DNA of 64,000 bases from Thiohalocapsa sp. ML1 (GCF_001469165.1 NZ_JABX01000005.1:1-64000), one strand, 5' to 3'. Shown: positions 19,415 through 27,944, numbered from the stretch's first letter. Translations and numbers: made by a program. The notes: generated from the sequence alone by a model not told the origin.

Positions 19415-20692
19415 TTAGGATTGGCCACTGCCGCTCTCCACTTTGAGCTGGAACAGCTCGTTGGCCGCATTCAGCAGCTCGTTGCGGCCCTCACGGCCGG
19501 CGCGGCGCAGTCGCACGCTCGGGTTGTGCAGGAGCTTGTTGGTCAGCAGGTGAGCGAGCTGGCAGACGACCTCTTCCGGCGGCTTGCCGGCGGCGAGCTG
19601 GCGCTGGGCACGCTCCACGAGCGCGTCGCGCGTGTACTCGGCGCGGGAGCGGTAGTCCTGGATCAGCGAGACGGCGTCGAGCGAGCGCACCCAGGCCATG
19701 AACTCCTCGGTGTGTAGCTCGATGATCTCCATCGCCTGCTCGGCGGCCTGCTGGCGCGAGCGCAGGCCCTGCTCGACGACGCCTTGCAAATCGTCCACGG
19801 TGTAAAGGTACACGTCGCGCAGCTCGCCGACCTCGGGCTCGATGTCGCGCGGCACGGCGATGTCCACCATGAACATGGGCCGGTAGCGGCGCTTTTTGAG
19901 CGCGCGCTCGACGGTGCCCTTGCCGAGCACGGGCAGAGGGCTTGCCGTGGAGGAGACGACGATGTCCGCCTCCGGCAGGTGGTTGGCGAGCTCCGTCAGC
20001 GCGATAGCATAGCCGCCGAACTGCTGTGCGACGTTGTGCGCGCGCTCCACGGTGCGATTGGCGACGATGATCCGCCCGATGCCGTGCTGGTGCAGGTGGC
20101 GGGCGGCGAGCTCGATGGTTTCGCCGGCGCCGATCAGGAGCGCGGTCTGCTTGCTGAGGTCGCTGAAGATCTGTCGCGCCAGGCTCACCGCGGCAAAGGC
20201 CACGGACACGGGACTGGAGCCGATGGCGGTGTCCGTGCGCACCTGTTTGGCCACGGAGAAGGTGTGCTGGAACAGCTTGCCGAGCATGCGCCGGGCGGCG
20301 TTGGCCGCGTTGGCGGTCTGAAAGGCGGACTTCACCTGCCCTAGGATCTGCGGCTCGCCGAGGACCATGGAGTCGAGTCCGCTCGCGACCCGCAACAGGT
20401 GGCGCACGGCGTCGCGATCCTGGTGACAGTATAGGTGTTGGGCGAAGAGCTGCGGCTCCAGGCCGTGGAAGTTGCCGAGCCATTCGCGCAGCGTGGACTC
20501 GCAGTTTCCGCCGTCCAGCGCGCAGTACACCTCCATGCGGTTGCAGGTGGACAGGATCAGCGCTTCGTCGACCGGCGTGTGCTCGGTCAGGCTGCGCAGC
20601 GCGCCGACGATGACGTCGGGCCCGAAGGTCAGGCGCTCGCGGGTCTCCACGGGCGCCGTCTTGTGGTTCAAGCCAAGGGTCAATATCGTCAT
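19415..20692 (-). CDS. hemA: glutamyl-tRNA reductase
   Basis: 425 residues. This enzyme reduces glutamyl-tRNA to glutamate semialdehyde, the first committed step of the C5 tetrapyrrole pathway, which also feeds bacteriochlorophyll in phototrophs. Seen: GLNHKTAPVETRERL at the N-terminus, catalytic Cys50 in LSTCNRMEVYC, SGLDSMVLGEPQILGQVK, the NADPH-binding LIGAGETIELAARHL, and IVVSSTASPLPVLG. I chose ATG 20692 because the protein then starts MTILTLGLNHK, like known HemA; the frame extends to 20746. Confidence 0.95.
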   Translation of the reverse strand: MTILTLGLNHKTAPVETRERLTFGPDVIVGALRSLTEHTPVDEALILSTCNRMEVYCALDGGNCESTLREWLGNFHGLEPQLFAQHLYCHQDRDAVRHLLRVASGLDSMVLGEPQILGQVKSAFQTANAANAARRMLGKLFQHTFSVAKQVRTDTAIGSSPVSVAFAAVSLARQIFSDLSKQTALLIGAGETIELAARHLHQHGIGRIIVANRTVERAHNVAQQFGGYAIALTELANHLPEADIVVSSTASPLPVLGKGTVERALKKRRYRPMFMVDIAVPRDIEPEVGELRDVYLYTVDDLQGVVEQGLRSRQQAAEQAMEIIELHTEEFMAWVRSLDAVSLIQDYRSRAEYTRDALVERAQRQLAAGKPPEEVVCQLAHLLTNKLLHNPSVRLRRAGREGRNELLNAANELFQLKVESGSGQS

Positions 20693-20859
20693 GGTTTCGA
20701 GGCGGCTATTGCTTGGTGGGGCTTTCGTCTGGCCCTGCCGGAGCACGGTGCCGTGCGGGGCTCGGCCTGCTTAGCGGCGTGCACGTGACCCTGCACCACC
20801 GCAGGGTCGGGATGCTGAATCGCCGATGCTCAATCTCAATGGCGCAGGAACTGCCTTAG

Positions 20860-20865
20860 TATACT
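20860..20865 (+). promoter_or_regulatory. putative -10 element before the TPR gene
   Basis: TATACT stands 56 bases upstream of the TPR start in the gap between divergent hemA and the TPR gene. No convincing -35 box is visible at the right spacing, so the call is weak. Confidence 0.3.
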
Positions 20866-20921
20866 GCCATCAAAAGCGGTCACCGCTGATCGTGGTCAAC
20901 ACCCGGGAAAGCCACACACCC

Positions 20922-22682
20922 ATGAAGCTTATTGCCCCAATTGCTCCGCTGTTCCTGGCGCTCGGTCTGCTGCCTGCCGCTGCGGCGGAGCCCGAAGGTC
21001 CGCGGGCGATGCCCGTCGAGCAGGACGCGGCGCAGCCAGCCCCGGCCGCGGCGGACGCGCCGGAGCTGACCGACGTCGCCACCGTGCCGGTCCTCTCCGC
21101 GGATCTCATCTACGCCGTGCTGGTCGGCGAGATCGCCGCGCAGCGCTCCGATCAGCACATGGCCTTCACCCACTATCTGCACGCGGCGCGGCTCGCGCAG
21201 GACCCCGAGCTGGCGGCGCTCGCTGCCCGGGCCGCCCTGGCATCGGGCGACGCACAAGCGGGCCAACGCGCGGTGGACCTGTGGCAGGAGCTGGCGCCGG
21301 AATCGCGCAAGGCGCGGCAGATCGGGGCCTATGTGCAGATCGAGGCCGGTGATCGCGACGCGATCCTAGCCGCACTGCGCGAGCTGATCGGACTCACGCC
21401 GGCGGACGAGCAGCCGTACATGCAGGCCGCCCAACTGCTCGCCCGTATCGAAGCACCGGCGGAGCGCCTGGCGCTGATGCAGGCGCTGATCGGCGATGCG
21501 CCGGACGACGCCGGTGGTCAGTTCGCGCTCGCGAATCTGGCCGCCGCCGCGGACGACAATGCGCTCGCCCGGCAGGCGGCGGAGCGGGCCATCGCGCTCA
21601 AGCCGGACTGGATCGAGCCGCGATTGTTCATCGTTCAGCTTCTGGTGTCAGACGGCAAGCCGGAGGATGCCGGGGCGATGCTCGACGGCTATCTCGCCGA
21701 GAACCCGGAGGAGCAGCAGCTCCAGTTGCTGCGCGCCCAGCTCTACATTGACGCATCGGAGTATCCGCCGGCGCTCACGCTGTTCGAGCAGATCCTGGCG
21801 CAGCAGCCGAAGCAGCCCGACGTGCTCTTCACGGCCGCGGTGCTGGCACTGGAGATCGAGGCGCTGGATCAGGCGCGTGGCTACCTGACCAAGCTCAAGG
21901 AGCTCGGCCAGCGCGCCGACGACGTGGCCTTCCTGTTCGGCCAGGTGGAGGAGGGTGCCGGCAACGCCGACGCGGCCCTGGGCTGGTATGCCAAGGTGAG
22001 CGGCCCCAACGCCACCGATGCCGCGGTGCGCATCGCGCGCCTGCACGCCGCCGGCGGCGATGTGAGCCGCGCGCGCGACATGCTCCAGCAACTGCGCGAT
22101 CAGATGCCGGACGAGACGGCAACGCTGTACATGATCGAAGGCGAGATGTTGCGCGACAACGACGCGCTGCAGCAGGCCATGTCAGTCTACGACCAGGCCG
22201 TGCAGGGGGACCCCGACAACCCGGACCTGCGCTATGCGCGGGCCATGGTGGCGGTGGCGCTGGATCGCGTTGATCTGCTGGAGTCGGATCTGCGCCACAT
22301 CCTGGCGCTGGACCCGGAGCACGCCGACGCACTCAACGCTCTGGGCTACACCCTGGCCGACCGCACCAATCGGTTCGATGAGGCGAAGGCGCTGATCGAG
22401 CAGGCGCTGGCCCTGCGGCCCGACGAGCCCGCCATCAAGGACAGCATGGGCTGGGTGCTGTATCGCATGGGCGACCCGGCGGCGGCGGAACCCTACCTGC
22501 GCGCGGCGCTGGATGCGGTCTTTGACCCGGAGATTGCGGCCCACCTGGGCGAGGTGCTCTGGGCGCTGGATCGCCGGGACGAGGCACGGGCCATCTGGGA
22601 CCGGGCGCTCAAGGAGGACCCTGAGCACGAGTACCTGCTGCGCACCCTCGGCAAGCATCGTTATAGTCAGACGCCGAACTGA
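20922..22682 (+). CDS. exported tetratricopeptide repeat protein
   Basis: About 586 residues. The signal peptide is residues 1-22 (MKLIAPIAPLFLALGLLPAA). A Pro/Ala-rich acidic linker follows, then TPR repeats to the end, for example HYLHAARLAQDPELAALAAR, RYARAMVAVALDRVDLLESD, NALGYTLADRTNRFDEAKAL and GWVLYRMGDPAAAEPYLRAA. The protein is probably periplasmic or outer-membrane associated. Homologues usually precede lolB and ispE in Chromatiales-like genomes; here ispE follows directly and lolB is absent. ATG 20922 gives the signal peptide; the frame is open from 20826. Confidence 0.8.
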   Translation: MKLIAPIAPLFLALGLLPAAAAEPEGPRAMPVEQDAAQPAPAAADAPELTDVATVPVLSADLIYAVLVGEIAAQRSDQHMAFTHYLHAARLAQDPELAALAARAALASGDAQAGQRAVDLWQELAPESRKARQIGAYVQIEAGDRDAILAALRELIGLTPADEQPYMQAAQLLARIEAPAERLALMQALIGDAPDDAGGQFALANLAAAADDNALARQAAERAIALKPDWIEPRLFIVQLLVSDGKPEDAGAMLDGYLAENPEEQQLQLLRAQLYIDASEYPPALTLFEQILAQQPKQPDVLFTAAVLALEIEALDQARGYLTKLKELGQRADDVAFLFGQVEEGAGNADAALGWYAKVSGPNATDAAVRIARLHAAGGDVSRARDMLQQLRDQMPDETATLYMIEGEMLRDNDALQQAMSVYDQAVQGDPDNPDLRYARAMVAVALDRVDLLESDLRHILALDPEHADALNALGYTLADRTNRFDEAKALIEQALALRPDEPAIKDSMGWVLYRMGDPAAAEPYLRAALDAVFDPEIAAHLGEVLWALDRRDEARAIWDRALKEDPEHEYLLRTLGKHRYSQTPN

Positions 22683-22743
22683 TGCGTTGCTTGCGGCTCA
22701 CTCTGCCCACTTGGACATCCGTACCGATGACTTTGCCGCAGCC

Positions 22744-23592
22744 ATGCTGATGCCGCGACCCGCCGCCGACGGCGCCTGGCTCGCCCCGGCGAAGCTGAAC
22801 CTGATGCTGCGCATCCTGGGGCGCCGCGACGACGGCTACCATCGGCTGCAGACGGTCTTTCAGTTCATCGACCGCGTGGATAGGCTCTATCTGGAGCCGC
22901 GTGCCGACGGCCGCATCGTCCGGGTCGCGGGTCCGCCCGGCGTGCCGCCGGAGCAGGACTTGGTGGTGCGTGCCGCCGATGCGCTGCGCCGGGCCACCGG
23001 CTGTGATGCCGGCGTCGAGATCCGGATGCAGAAGGTGCTGCCGATGGGCGGCGGACTGGGCGGCGGCAGCTCCGATGCCGCGACGACGCTGCATGCGCTG
23101 AATCGGCTCTGGGGCTTGGGCCTCGATGTCGATACGCTTGCCCACATCGGGCTGTCGCTCGGTGCCGACGTGCCGGTGTTCATCCGCGGACAGGCCTGCT
23201 GGGCGGAAGGGGTCGGCGAGGACATCACGCCGGTGTCGCTGCAGGAGCCCTGGTATCTGGTGCTGAGGCCGCCGGTGGAGGTGTCGACAGCGGCTGTCTT
23301 CAACGACCCTGAATTGACACGGGATTCCGTTGCCATCACAATGCGCGACTTCGTTGCGGGCGACCATCGGAATGATTGCCTGGCCGTGGTGTATCGGCGG
23401 TATCCCAACGTGGCGGCTTGCTTCGATTGGCTCGACAGTATCGGTGGCGCTCCGCGCTTGACCGGCACCGGCGCCTGCGTCTTCGGTACCTTCGGGTCCG
23501 AGCCGGCGGCCCGGCAGGCCGCGGCGCGGCTGCCGGCGGGCTGCACAGGCTTCGTCGCCCGGGGTTGCAACCGATCGCCGCTGTTCGGTTGA
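22744..23592 (+). CDS. ispE: 4-diphosphocytidyl-2-C-methyl-D-erythritol kinase
   Basis: About 282 residues, the normal length. IspE phosphorylates CDP-ME in the non-mevalonate isoprenoid pathway, needed for quinones and carotenoids. Seen: LAPAKLNLMLRILGRRDDGY at the N-terminus, the GHMP-kinase ATP loop VLPMGGGLGGGSSDAA, LGADVPVFIRG, and LTGTGACVFGTF near the end. Two in-frame ATGs (22744 and 22750) are possible, and neither has a clear ribosome site. The gene is 61 bases after the TPR gene and just before tRNA-Gln and prs, the classic order. Confidence 0.93.
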   Translation: MLMPRPAADGAWLAPAKLNLMLRILGRRDDGYHRLQTVFQFIDRVDRLYLEPRADGRIVRVAGPPGVPPEQDLVVRAADALRRATGCDAGVEIRMQKVLPMGGGLGGGSSDAATTLHALNRLWGLGLDVDTLAHIGLSLGADVPVFIRGQACWAEGVGEDITPVSLQEPWYLVLRPPVEVSTAAVFNDPELTRDSVAITMRDFVAGDHRNDCLAVVYRRYPNVAACFDWLDSIGGAPRLTGTGACVFGTFGSEPAARQAAARLPAGCTGFVARGCNRSPLFG

Positions 23593-23660
23593 AGCCGGGA
23601 TTGATGTCGCAGCTACGGCTGCGGGACCAGGCTCTTTCCGACGCTTCACGCAACACAACT

Positions 23661-23735
23661 TGGGGCGTCGCCAAGCGGTAAGGCACTGGGTTTTGATCCC
23701 AGCATTCCCAGGTTCGAATCCTGGCGCCCCAGCCA
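23661..23735 (+). tRNA. tRNA-Gln (anticodon TTG)
   Basis: The acceptor stem TGGGGCG pairs with CGCCCCA. The anticodon stem CTGGG/CCCAG encloses TTTTGAT (anticodon TTG). The T arm reads CCAGGTTCGAATCCTGG. G and an encoded CCA end the gene. It lies between ispE and prs, as in many gammaproteobacteria. Confidence 0.97.
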
Positions 23736-23850
23736 ACATCCGCCCGCTTTCCGGGCGCCACGCCGACGCGCATCGGCCAGTGCGGCGGCCGCATGGCGCC
23801 GACGACAGCGGTGCGGCGGTCCCGCCCAGCGTGTCCGCGGAGCTTACATC

Positions 23851-24804
23851 GTGCCCGACAGCCAAATGATGGTCTTCACCGGGAACGCGAACCCGGAGCT
23901 GGCCGCCGAAATCTCATCCCACCTGAGCCTGCCCCTCGGTAAAGCCGTCGTCGGTCAGTTCAGCGACGGCGAGGTGATGACCGAGATCCAGGAGAACGTT
24001 CGCGGCCGGGATGTCTTTGTCGTGCAGCCGACCTGCGCGCCGACGAACGATAACCTGATGGAGCTCTTGGTGATGATCGATGCGTTGCGCTGGGCGTCTG
24101 CCAAGCGCATCACGGCCGTCATCCCGTACTTCGGCTACGCACGGCAGGACCGCCGGCCCCGCTCAGCCCGGGTGCCCATCACGGCACGCCTGGTGGCGAA
24201 GATGATCGGCAAGGCCGGCGCGGACCGGGTGCTGACCATGGACCTGCATGCGGATCAGATCCAGGGCTTCTTCGACATCCCGGTCGACAACGTCTACGCG
24301 TCGCCGATCCTGCTCGGCGATGTCTGGAAGCAGAAGTATCCCGGGTTGATGGTGGTGTCGCCCGACGTCGGCGGCGTGGTGCGGGCCAGGGCGTTGGCCA
24401 AGCGCCTCGACGATGCGGATCTCGCCATCATCGATAAGCGCCGTCCGAAGCCGAACGAGGCCAAGGTGATGAACATCATCGGTGATGTGCGCGAGCGTTG
24501 CTGCGTGCTCATCGATGACCTGGTGGATACCGCCGGTACCCTGTGCCAGGCCGCGGCGGCGCTGAAGGGGCAGGGCGCGGCCATGGTTGCGGCCTACTGC
24601 ACGCACCCCGTATTGTCAGGGCCTGCTGTGGACAACATCGCCTCGTCGCAGCTCGATGAGCTGGTGGTGACCAACACCATCCCGCTCGGCCCCGACGCGC
24701 TCGCGTGCCCGAAGATCCGCCAGCTCAGCATCGGCGAGCTGCTGGCGGAGACGATGCGCCGGGTCTCGGACGAGGAATCGGTGAGCTCGCTATTCGTCGA
24801 TTAG
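23851..24804 (+). CDS. prs: ribose-phosphate pyrophosphokinase (PRPP synthetase)
   Basis: 317 residues. It makes PRPP from ribose-5-phosphate and ATP for purine, pyrimidine, His and Trp synthesis; purF and the trp genes using PRPP are elsewhere in the window. Seen: [58 protein letters not shown], the metal-binding [11 protein letters not shown], and the PRPP loop [17 protein letters not shown]. The GTG start at 23851 (GGAG upstream) gives the usual [12 protein letters not shown] beginning. Confidence 0.95.
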   Translation: MPDSQMMVFTGNANPELAAEISSHLSLPLGKAVVGQFSDGEVMTEIQENVRGRDVFVVQPTCAPTNDNLMELLVMIDALRWASAKRITAVIPYFGYARQDRRPRSARVPITARLVAKMIGKAGADRVLTMDLHADQIQGFFDIPVDNVYASPILLGDVWKQKYPGLMVVSPDVGGVVRARALAKRLDDADLAIIDKRRPKPNEAKVMNIIGDVRERCCVLIDDLVDTAGTLCQAAAALKGQGAAMVAAYCTHPVLSGPAVDNIASSQLDELVVTNTIPLGPDALACPKIRQLSIGELLAETMRRVSDEESVSSLFVD

Positions 24805-24878
24805 CTCGATCGGAGCCTTGCCGGGATCGCCGGCTGGATGGATGTGGCACGCTAGTGTCCGGGTCCACATCATTCTCT

Positions 24879-24904
24879 CCCGCTGCCTGGGGCAGCGGGT
24901 TTCT
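24879..24904 (+). terminator. stem-loop followed by TTTCT between prs and rplY
   Basis: CCCGCTGCC and GGCAGCGGG pair perfectly around TGG, followed by TTTCT. It lies 75 bases after prs. The T-run is short, so partial termination or attenuation before rplY is as likely as full termination. Confidence 0.45.
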
Positions 24905-24959
24905 ACGGCGCCGCCGGCTTGGTCGCGGGCGGCGGCGCTTATTGCTGTTGGAGTAAACG

Positions 24960-25586
24960 ATGAGTGAAACCATTGAGGTCATGGCCCAAGACCGAACCGA
25001 CGGGGGGAAGGGTGCGAGCCGCCGCCTGCGTCGAACGGGGCTGGTGCCGGGCATCGTCTACGGCGGGCACAAGGACCCGCAGATGATCGCCGTCTCGCAC
25101 AACGAGATGCTGCGCAAGCTCGCTGACGAGGCCTTCTATTCGAGCTTGCTGGACCTGAGGCTTGGTGATGAGAGCACCAAGGTCGTGCTGAAGGATCTAC
25201 AGCGCCATCCGGCCAAGCCCTTCATCCTGCACGTGGATTTTCAGCGCGTCAGCATGGAGGAGAAGCTCCGTTTGACGGTGCCGCTGCACTTTGAGAACGA
25301 GGCCACGGCGGTTGGTGTGAAGAAGGGCGGCGTTGTGACCCATAACCTGACGGAAGTGGAAATCACCTGCCTGCCGAAGGATCTGCCGACCTTTGTCGCC
25401 GTCGACATGGCGAAGCTGGATATCGGCGACATCGTGCACGTATCGGAGCTTGTGCTGCCGTCCGGCGTAGAGCTGACCCACGCGGTGGAGCCCGAGACGC
25501 CCGTGGTCATGATCCAGTCGGGCTATGGCGGTGGTGCCGCGGGCGATGAGGAAGGCGAAGAGGGCGGCGAAGAGTCCGCAAGCTGA
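24960..25586 (+). CDS. rplY: 50S ribosomal protein L25 (general stress protein Ctc type)
   Basis: 208 residues: the two-domain, Ctc-type L25 rather than the short E. coli form. It binds 5S rRNA through the N-terminal domain (KGASRRLRRTGLVPGIVYGG). The C-terminal TL5 domain contains VPLHFENEATAVGVKKGGVV, EVEITCLPKDLPTFVAVDM and a Glu/Gly-rich tail. It lies between prs and pth, the standard order. Confidence 0.95.
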   Translation: MSETIEVMAQDRTDGGKGASRRLRRTGLVPGIVYGGHKDPQMIAVSHNEMLRKLADEAFYSSLLDLRLGDESTKVVLKDLQRHPAKPFILHVDFQRVSMEEKLRLTVPLHFENEATAVGVKKGGVVTHNLTEVEITCLPKDLPTFVAVDMAKLDIGDIVHVSELVLPSGVELTHAVEPETPVVMIQSGYGGGAAGDEEGEEGGEESAS

Positions 25587-25701
25587 TGTGGCCTTGGCCG
25601 TTCCGTGGCGCGGAGTTGCCTTTGCCTGCGCCGCGCGGCTTTGAGCCGACGTAACCGCGCCCGGGCGCTGGTCCGGGCGACTAGGTCGATGCGTTTTCAC
25701 C

Positions 25702-26286
25702 ATGTCCCATCCCGGCATCCGGCTGATCGTCGGGCTCGGCAACCCGGGCCCGGACTATGCGCTCACGCGGCACAACGCGGGCTTCTGGTTTGCGGATCGC
25801 GTCGCGACCGAGCGGCACGCCGAGTTCCACGCCGAAGGGAAGTTTCATGGCGCGGTGGCACGCGCGTCGTTGGCCGACGCCGACGTCCGGTTGCTCAAGC
25901 CCGCTACGTTCATGAACCACAGCGGGCGGTCCGTCGCCGCTGTCGCACGCTATTTCGATATTCCACCGGCAGAGATTCTCATTGCCTACGACGAGCTGGA
26001 CCTCCCGCCCGGGCGCATCAAGCTCAAGTTCGGTGGTGGCCACGCGGGCCACAACGGCATGCGCGACAGCATTGCCGCACTCGGCAGCTCGGATTTTTGG
26101 CGCCTGCGCATCGGCATCGGCCACCCGGGGGAGAAGTCGCGCGTGATCGGCTACGTCTTGGGCCGTCCATCGCGGCCGGACGCGGAGAGCATTTTGGCCG
26201 TGCTCGACGACGCCGAGCGGGCCTTGCCCGACCTGGTGGAGGGCCGGTTTCAGCTCGCCATGAACCGGCTGCACGCGGTGCCCTGA
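25702..26286 (+). CDS. pth: peptidyl-tRNA hydrolase
   Basis: 194 residues. It recycles peptidyl-tRNAs released by stalled ribosomes. Seen: IVGLGNPGPDYALTRHNAGF with the catalytic His24, ATFMNHSGRSVAAVARYF, AYDELDLPPGRIKLKFGGGH, and AGHNGMRDSIAALGSSDFWR. ychF usually follows pth in gammaproteobacteria; here an accessory island starts directly afterwards. Confidence 0.95.
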   Translation: MSHPGIRLIVGLGNPGPDYALTRHNAGFWFADRVATERHAEFHAEGKFHGAVARASLADADVRLLKPATFMNHSGRSVAAVARYFDIPPAEILIAYDELDLPPGRIKLKFGGGHAGHNGMRDSIAALGSSDFWRLRIGIGHPGEKSRVIGYVLGRPSRPDAESILAVLDDAERALPDLVEGRFQLAMNRLHAVP

Positions 26287-26310
26287 CCGCTGGCCTACCC
26301 TAGAAAGCTT

Positions 26311-26345
26311 GACGGCGCCGAATGCTTGCAGATGAGTCAAGTTTC
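26311..26345 (+). repeat. dispersed 35-bp repeat, copy 2
   Basis: GACGGCGCCGAATGCTTGCA followed by GATGAGTCAAGTTTC repeats, in opposite orientation, the sequence at 10806-10843. It sits at the left border of the accessory island, 24 bases after pth. Confidence 0.6.
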
Positions 26346-26483
26346 GAACCGGGCGTCGGACTGGCTAACGGCCATGGCGACCAGCGCCACCCCGCAGGAT
26401 GAAAGGCGCTGCTCGCCATCGCCGTTTCCCTCACCCCGGCCCTCTCCCAACGGGCTGTCTATTGCCCACTCTGGAGACAACCC

Positions 26484-26660
26484 TCACGGTCCGGCCGGAA
26501 TCGACGGATGAAAGATCGCAAACGTATCGGTGATATCGGACAGTCGCGCGAGGCCGCGCCAAAGCGCGGTGGCGCCGGGTTGGCCGTCGCACTTGCGCCC
26601 AAGGAAACCGCCGAGCTTTGCCACCATGTGCATGGCCTCGCCGAGGGTTGGCGGTGTGTC
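26484..26660 (-). pseudogene. IS4 (Tn5-type) transposase C-terminal remnant
   Basis: The minus strand reads MVAKLGGFLGRKCDGQPGAT followed by ALWRGLARLSDIT. This is the conserved C-terminus of IS4-family Tn5-like transposases (LGGFLGRK.DG.PG...LWRG). Upstream the frame runs into the hairpin repeats and loses similarity, so only the end of the gene remains. Confidence 0.65.
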
Positions 26661-26692
26661 AGGCGGGCTGGGTGAGCGGTGGTGATGGCAAG

Positions 26693-26734
26693 CGCAGAAT
26701 AGGGGACAGACCACTTTTTCGCAGAATAGGGGAC
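26693..26734 (+). repeat. hairpin repeat, two partial left ends
   Basis: Two incomplete copies of the element's left end occur in a row: GCAGAATAGGGGACAGACCA continuing to CTTTTTC, then GCAGAATAGGGGAC. Neither has the right arm. Confidence 0.75.
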
Positions 26735-26815
26735 TCGCAGAATAGGGGACAGACCACTTTTTTGACTCTGCCAACTTGTCTATTCGTCGAAAACGTGGTC
26801 TGTCCCCATTTTTCC
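26735..26815 (+). repeat. hairpin repeat, full copy B
   Basis: Left arm GGGGACAGACCAC and right arm GTGGTCTGTCCCC are perfect 13-bp inverted repeats around a conserved AT-richer loop containing TTGACTCTGCC and TATTCGTCGAAAAC. CAGAATA precedes and ATTTTTCCC follows, as in the other copies. Confidence 0.85.
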
Positions 26816-26839
26816 CCGCGTAGCGCGCGAGGGCTTTTA

Positions 26840-26936
26840 GCAGAATAGGGGACAGACCACTTTTTTGACTCTGCCAGCTTGTCTATTCGTCGAAAACGTG
26901 GTCTGTCCCCATTTTTCCCTTGTCCCCATTTTTCCC
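26840..26936 (+). repeat. hairpin repeat, full copy C plus extra right-end unit
   Basis: Same element as copy B, with one base change in the loop (CCAGCTT for CCAACTT). It is followed by an extra TGTCCCCATTTTTCCC right-end unit. Confidence 0.85.
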
Positions 26937-26945
26937 TTCACCTTG

Positions 26946-26975
26946 CGAAAACGTGGTCTGTCCCCATTTTTCCCT
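26946..26975 (+). repeat. hairpin repeat, partial right end
   Basis: GCGAAAACGTGGTCTGTCCC followed by CATTTTTCCCT is the right half only. It is preceded by CTTCACCTT, a short piece of the antitoxin upstream sequence. Confidence 0.7.
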
Positions 26976-26978
26976 CCG

Positions 26979-27124
26979 AGGCTGACCCGGCGGCCCTAAG
27001 CGTTGCGGAGATCGTCGGAAAGCCCTTGACTGCTTCACCTTGAGCCCTGGCATCGACGTTGCGCGGCGTCTATGCTCACCCGGCACCCCAACTTGAAGAG
27101 GCCGGATCCATGACGACTATGCTG
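26979..27124 (+). pseudogene. truncated copy 1 of the RHH antitoxin 5' region
   Basis: This 146-base segment, from GAGGCTGACCCGGCGG through ATGACGACTATGCTG, is nearly identical to 27584-27730. It carries the antitoxin upstream region and only the first five codons (ATG at 27110) before hairpin copy D begins. Confidence 0.85.
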
Positions 27125-27256
27125 CGCAGAATAGGGGACAGACCACTTTTTTGACTCTGCCAACTTGTCTATTCGTCGAAAACGTGGTCTGTCCCCATTT
27201 TTCCCTGTGTCCCCATTTTTCCCTGTCCCCATTTTTCCCTTGTCCCCATTTTTCCC
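27125..27256 (+). repeat. hairpin repeat, full copy D plus three extra right-end units
   Basis: A full element, then GTGTCCCCATTTTTCCC and two further TGTCCCCATTTTTCCC units in tandem. It interrupts the antitoxin copy immediately after codon five. Confidence 0.85.
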
Positions 27257-27449
27257 TTCACCTTGAGCCCTGGCATCGACGTTGCGCGGCGTCTATGCTC
27301 ACCCGGCACCCCAACTTGAAGAGGCCGGATCCATGACGACTATGCTGGGCGAAACGCTCTCCTCCGTCGCCAGTGTGGAGACATTGGCGGCATTGCGAGA
27401 AATCGCCCGGCGCGATGGGCGCGACCTGGAAGCTGTCGTCGACGAGGCC
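27257..27449 (+). pseudogene. truncated copy 2 of the RHH antitoxin
   Basis: This copy starts within the shared upstream region (TTCACCTTGAGCCC) and contains the first 39 codons (ATG 27333; MTTMLGETLSSVASVETLAA to VVDEA). Hairpin copy E follows directly at GACGAGGCC. Read-through would add residues encoded by the repeat until a stop at 27605, so a chimeric peptide is possible but unlikely to be functional. Confidence 0.85.
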
Positions 27450-27531
27450 TCGCAGAATAGGGGACAGACCACTTTTTTGACTCTGCCAACTTGTCTATTC
27501 GTCGAAAACGTGGTCTGTCCCCATTTTTCCC
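27450..27531 (+). repeat. hairpin repeat, full copy E
   Basis: The complete element (TCGCAGAATAGGGGACAGAC to CCCCATTTTTCCC) interrupts antitoxin copy 2 after codon 39. About 50 bases of unique sequence follow before the third, complete copy of the antitoxin region begins at 27584. Confidence 0.85.
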
Positions 27532-27715
27532 ATTTTTCCGGTCTCCGCGGCGCGAAGGCGTTGAACGGATCTTCCCGGTTGCCGAGGCTGACCCGGCGGC
27601 CCTAAGCGTTGCGGAGATCGTCGGAAAGCCCTTGACTGCTTCACCTTGAGCCCTGGCATCGACGTTGCGCGGCGTCTATGCTCACCCGGCACCCCAACTT
27701 GAAGAGGCCGGATCC

Positions 27716-27943
27716 ATGACAACTATGCTGGGCGAAACGCTCTCCTCCGTCGCCAGTGTGGAGACATTGGCGGCATTGCGAGAAATCGCCCGGCGCGATG
27801 GGCGCGACCTGGAAGCTGTCGTCGACGAGGCCTTGCGCGACTATGTCGAGCGGCGGACGGAGTGCCCACGCCGGCATGTTTTCGGCGCACTGGCCGAAAG
27901 CGTGCGAGAGTTTGACGACCTCTATCGCGCGTTGGCGAAGTAA
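27716..27943 (+). CDS. ribbon-helix-helix (CopG-type) antitoxin, intact copy
   Basis: 75 residues. The N-terminal half fits an RHH DNA-binding domain (SVETLAALREIARRDGRDLE, then AVVDEALRDYVERR). The C-terminal half would bind the toxin. ATG 27716 has GAGG nine bases upstream. The stop is one base from the Doc-family toxin's GTG, indicating translational coupling and an antitoxin-first operon, probably autoregulated by the RHH domain. Two truncated duplicates of its 5' end lie upstream. Confidence 0.75.
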   Translation: MTTMLGETLSSVASVETLAALREIARRDGRDLEAVVDEALRDYVERRTECPRRHVFGALAESVREFDDLYRALAK

Positions 27944-27944
27944 G

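Noticed and set aside
22513-22743. Upstream extension of ispE inside the TPR gene
   Set aside because: The product only resembles IspE from about 22750; the upstream part is the TPR gene in another frame.
26484-27232. Several short open frames reading MAESKKWSVPYSA or similar across the hairpin repeats
   Set aside because: They are simply translations of the repeat element and appear at every copy; not independent genes.
26693-27531. Possible CRISPR array (regularly repeated units)
   Set aside because: Copies are unevenly spaced, contain long inverted arms, and the spacers are duplicated host sequence; no cas genes are nearby.
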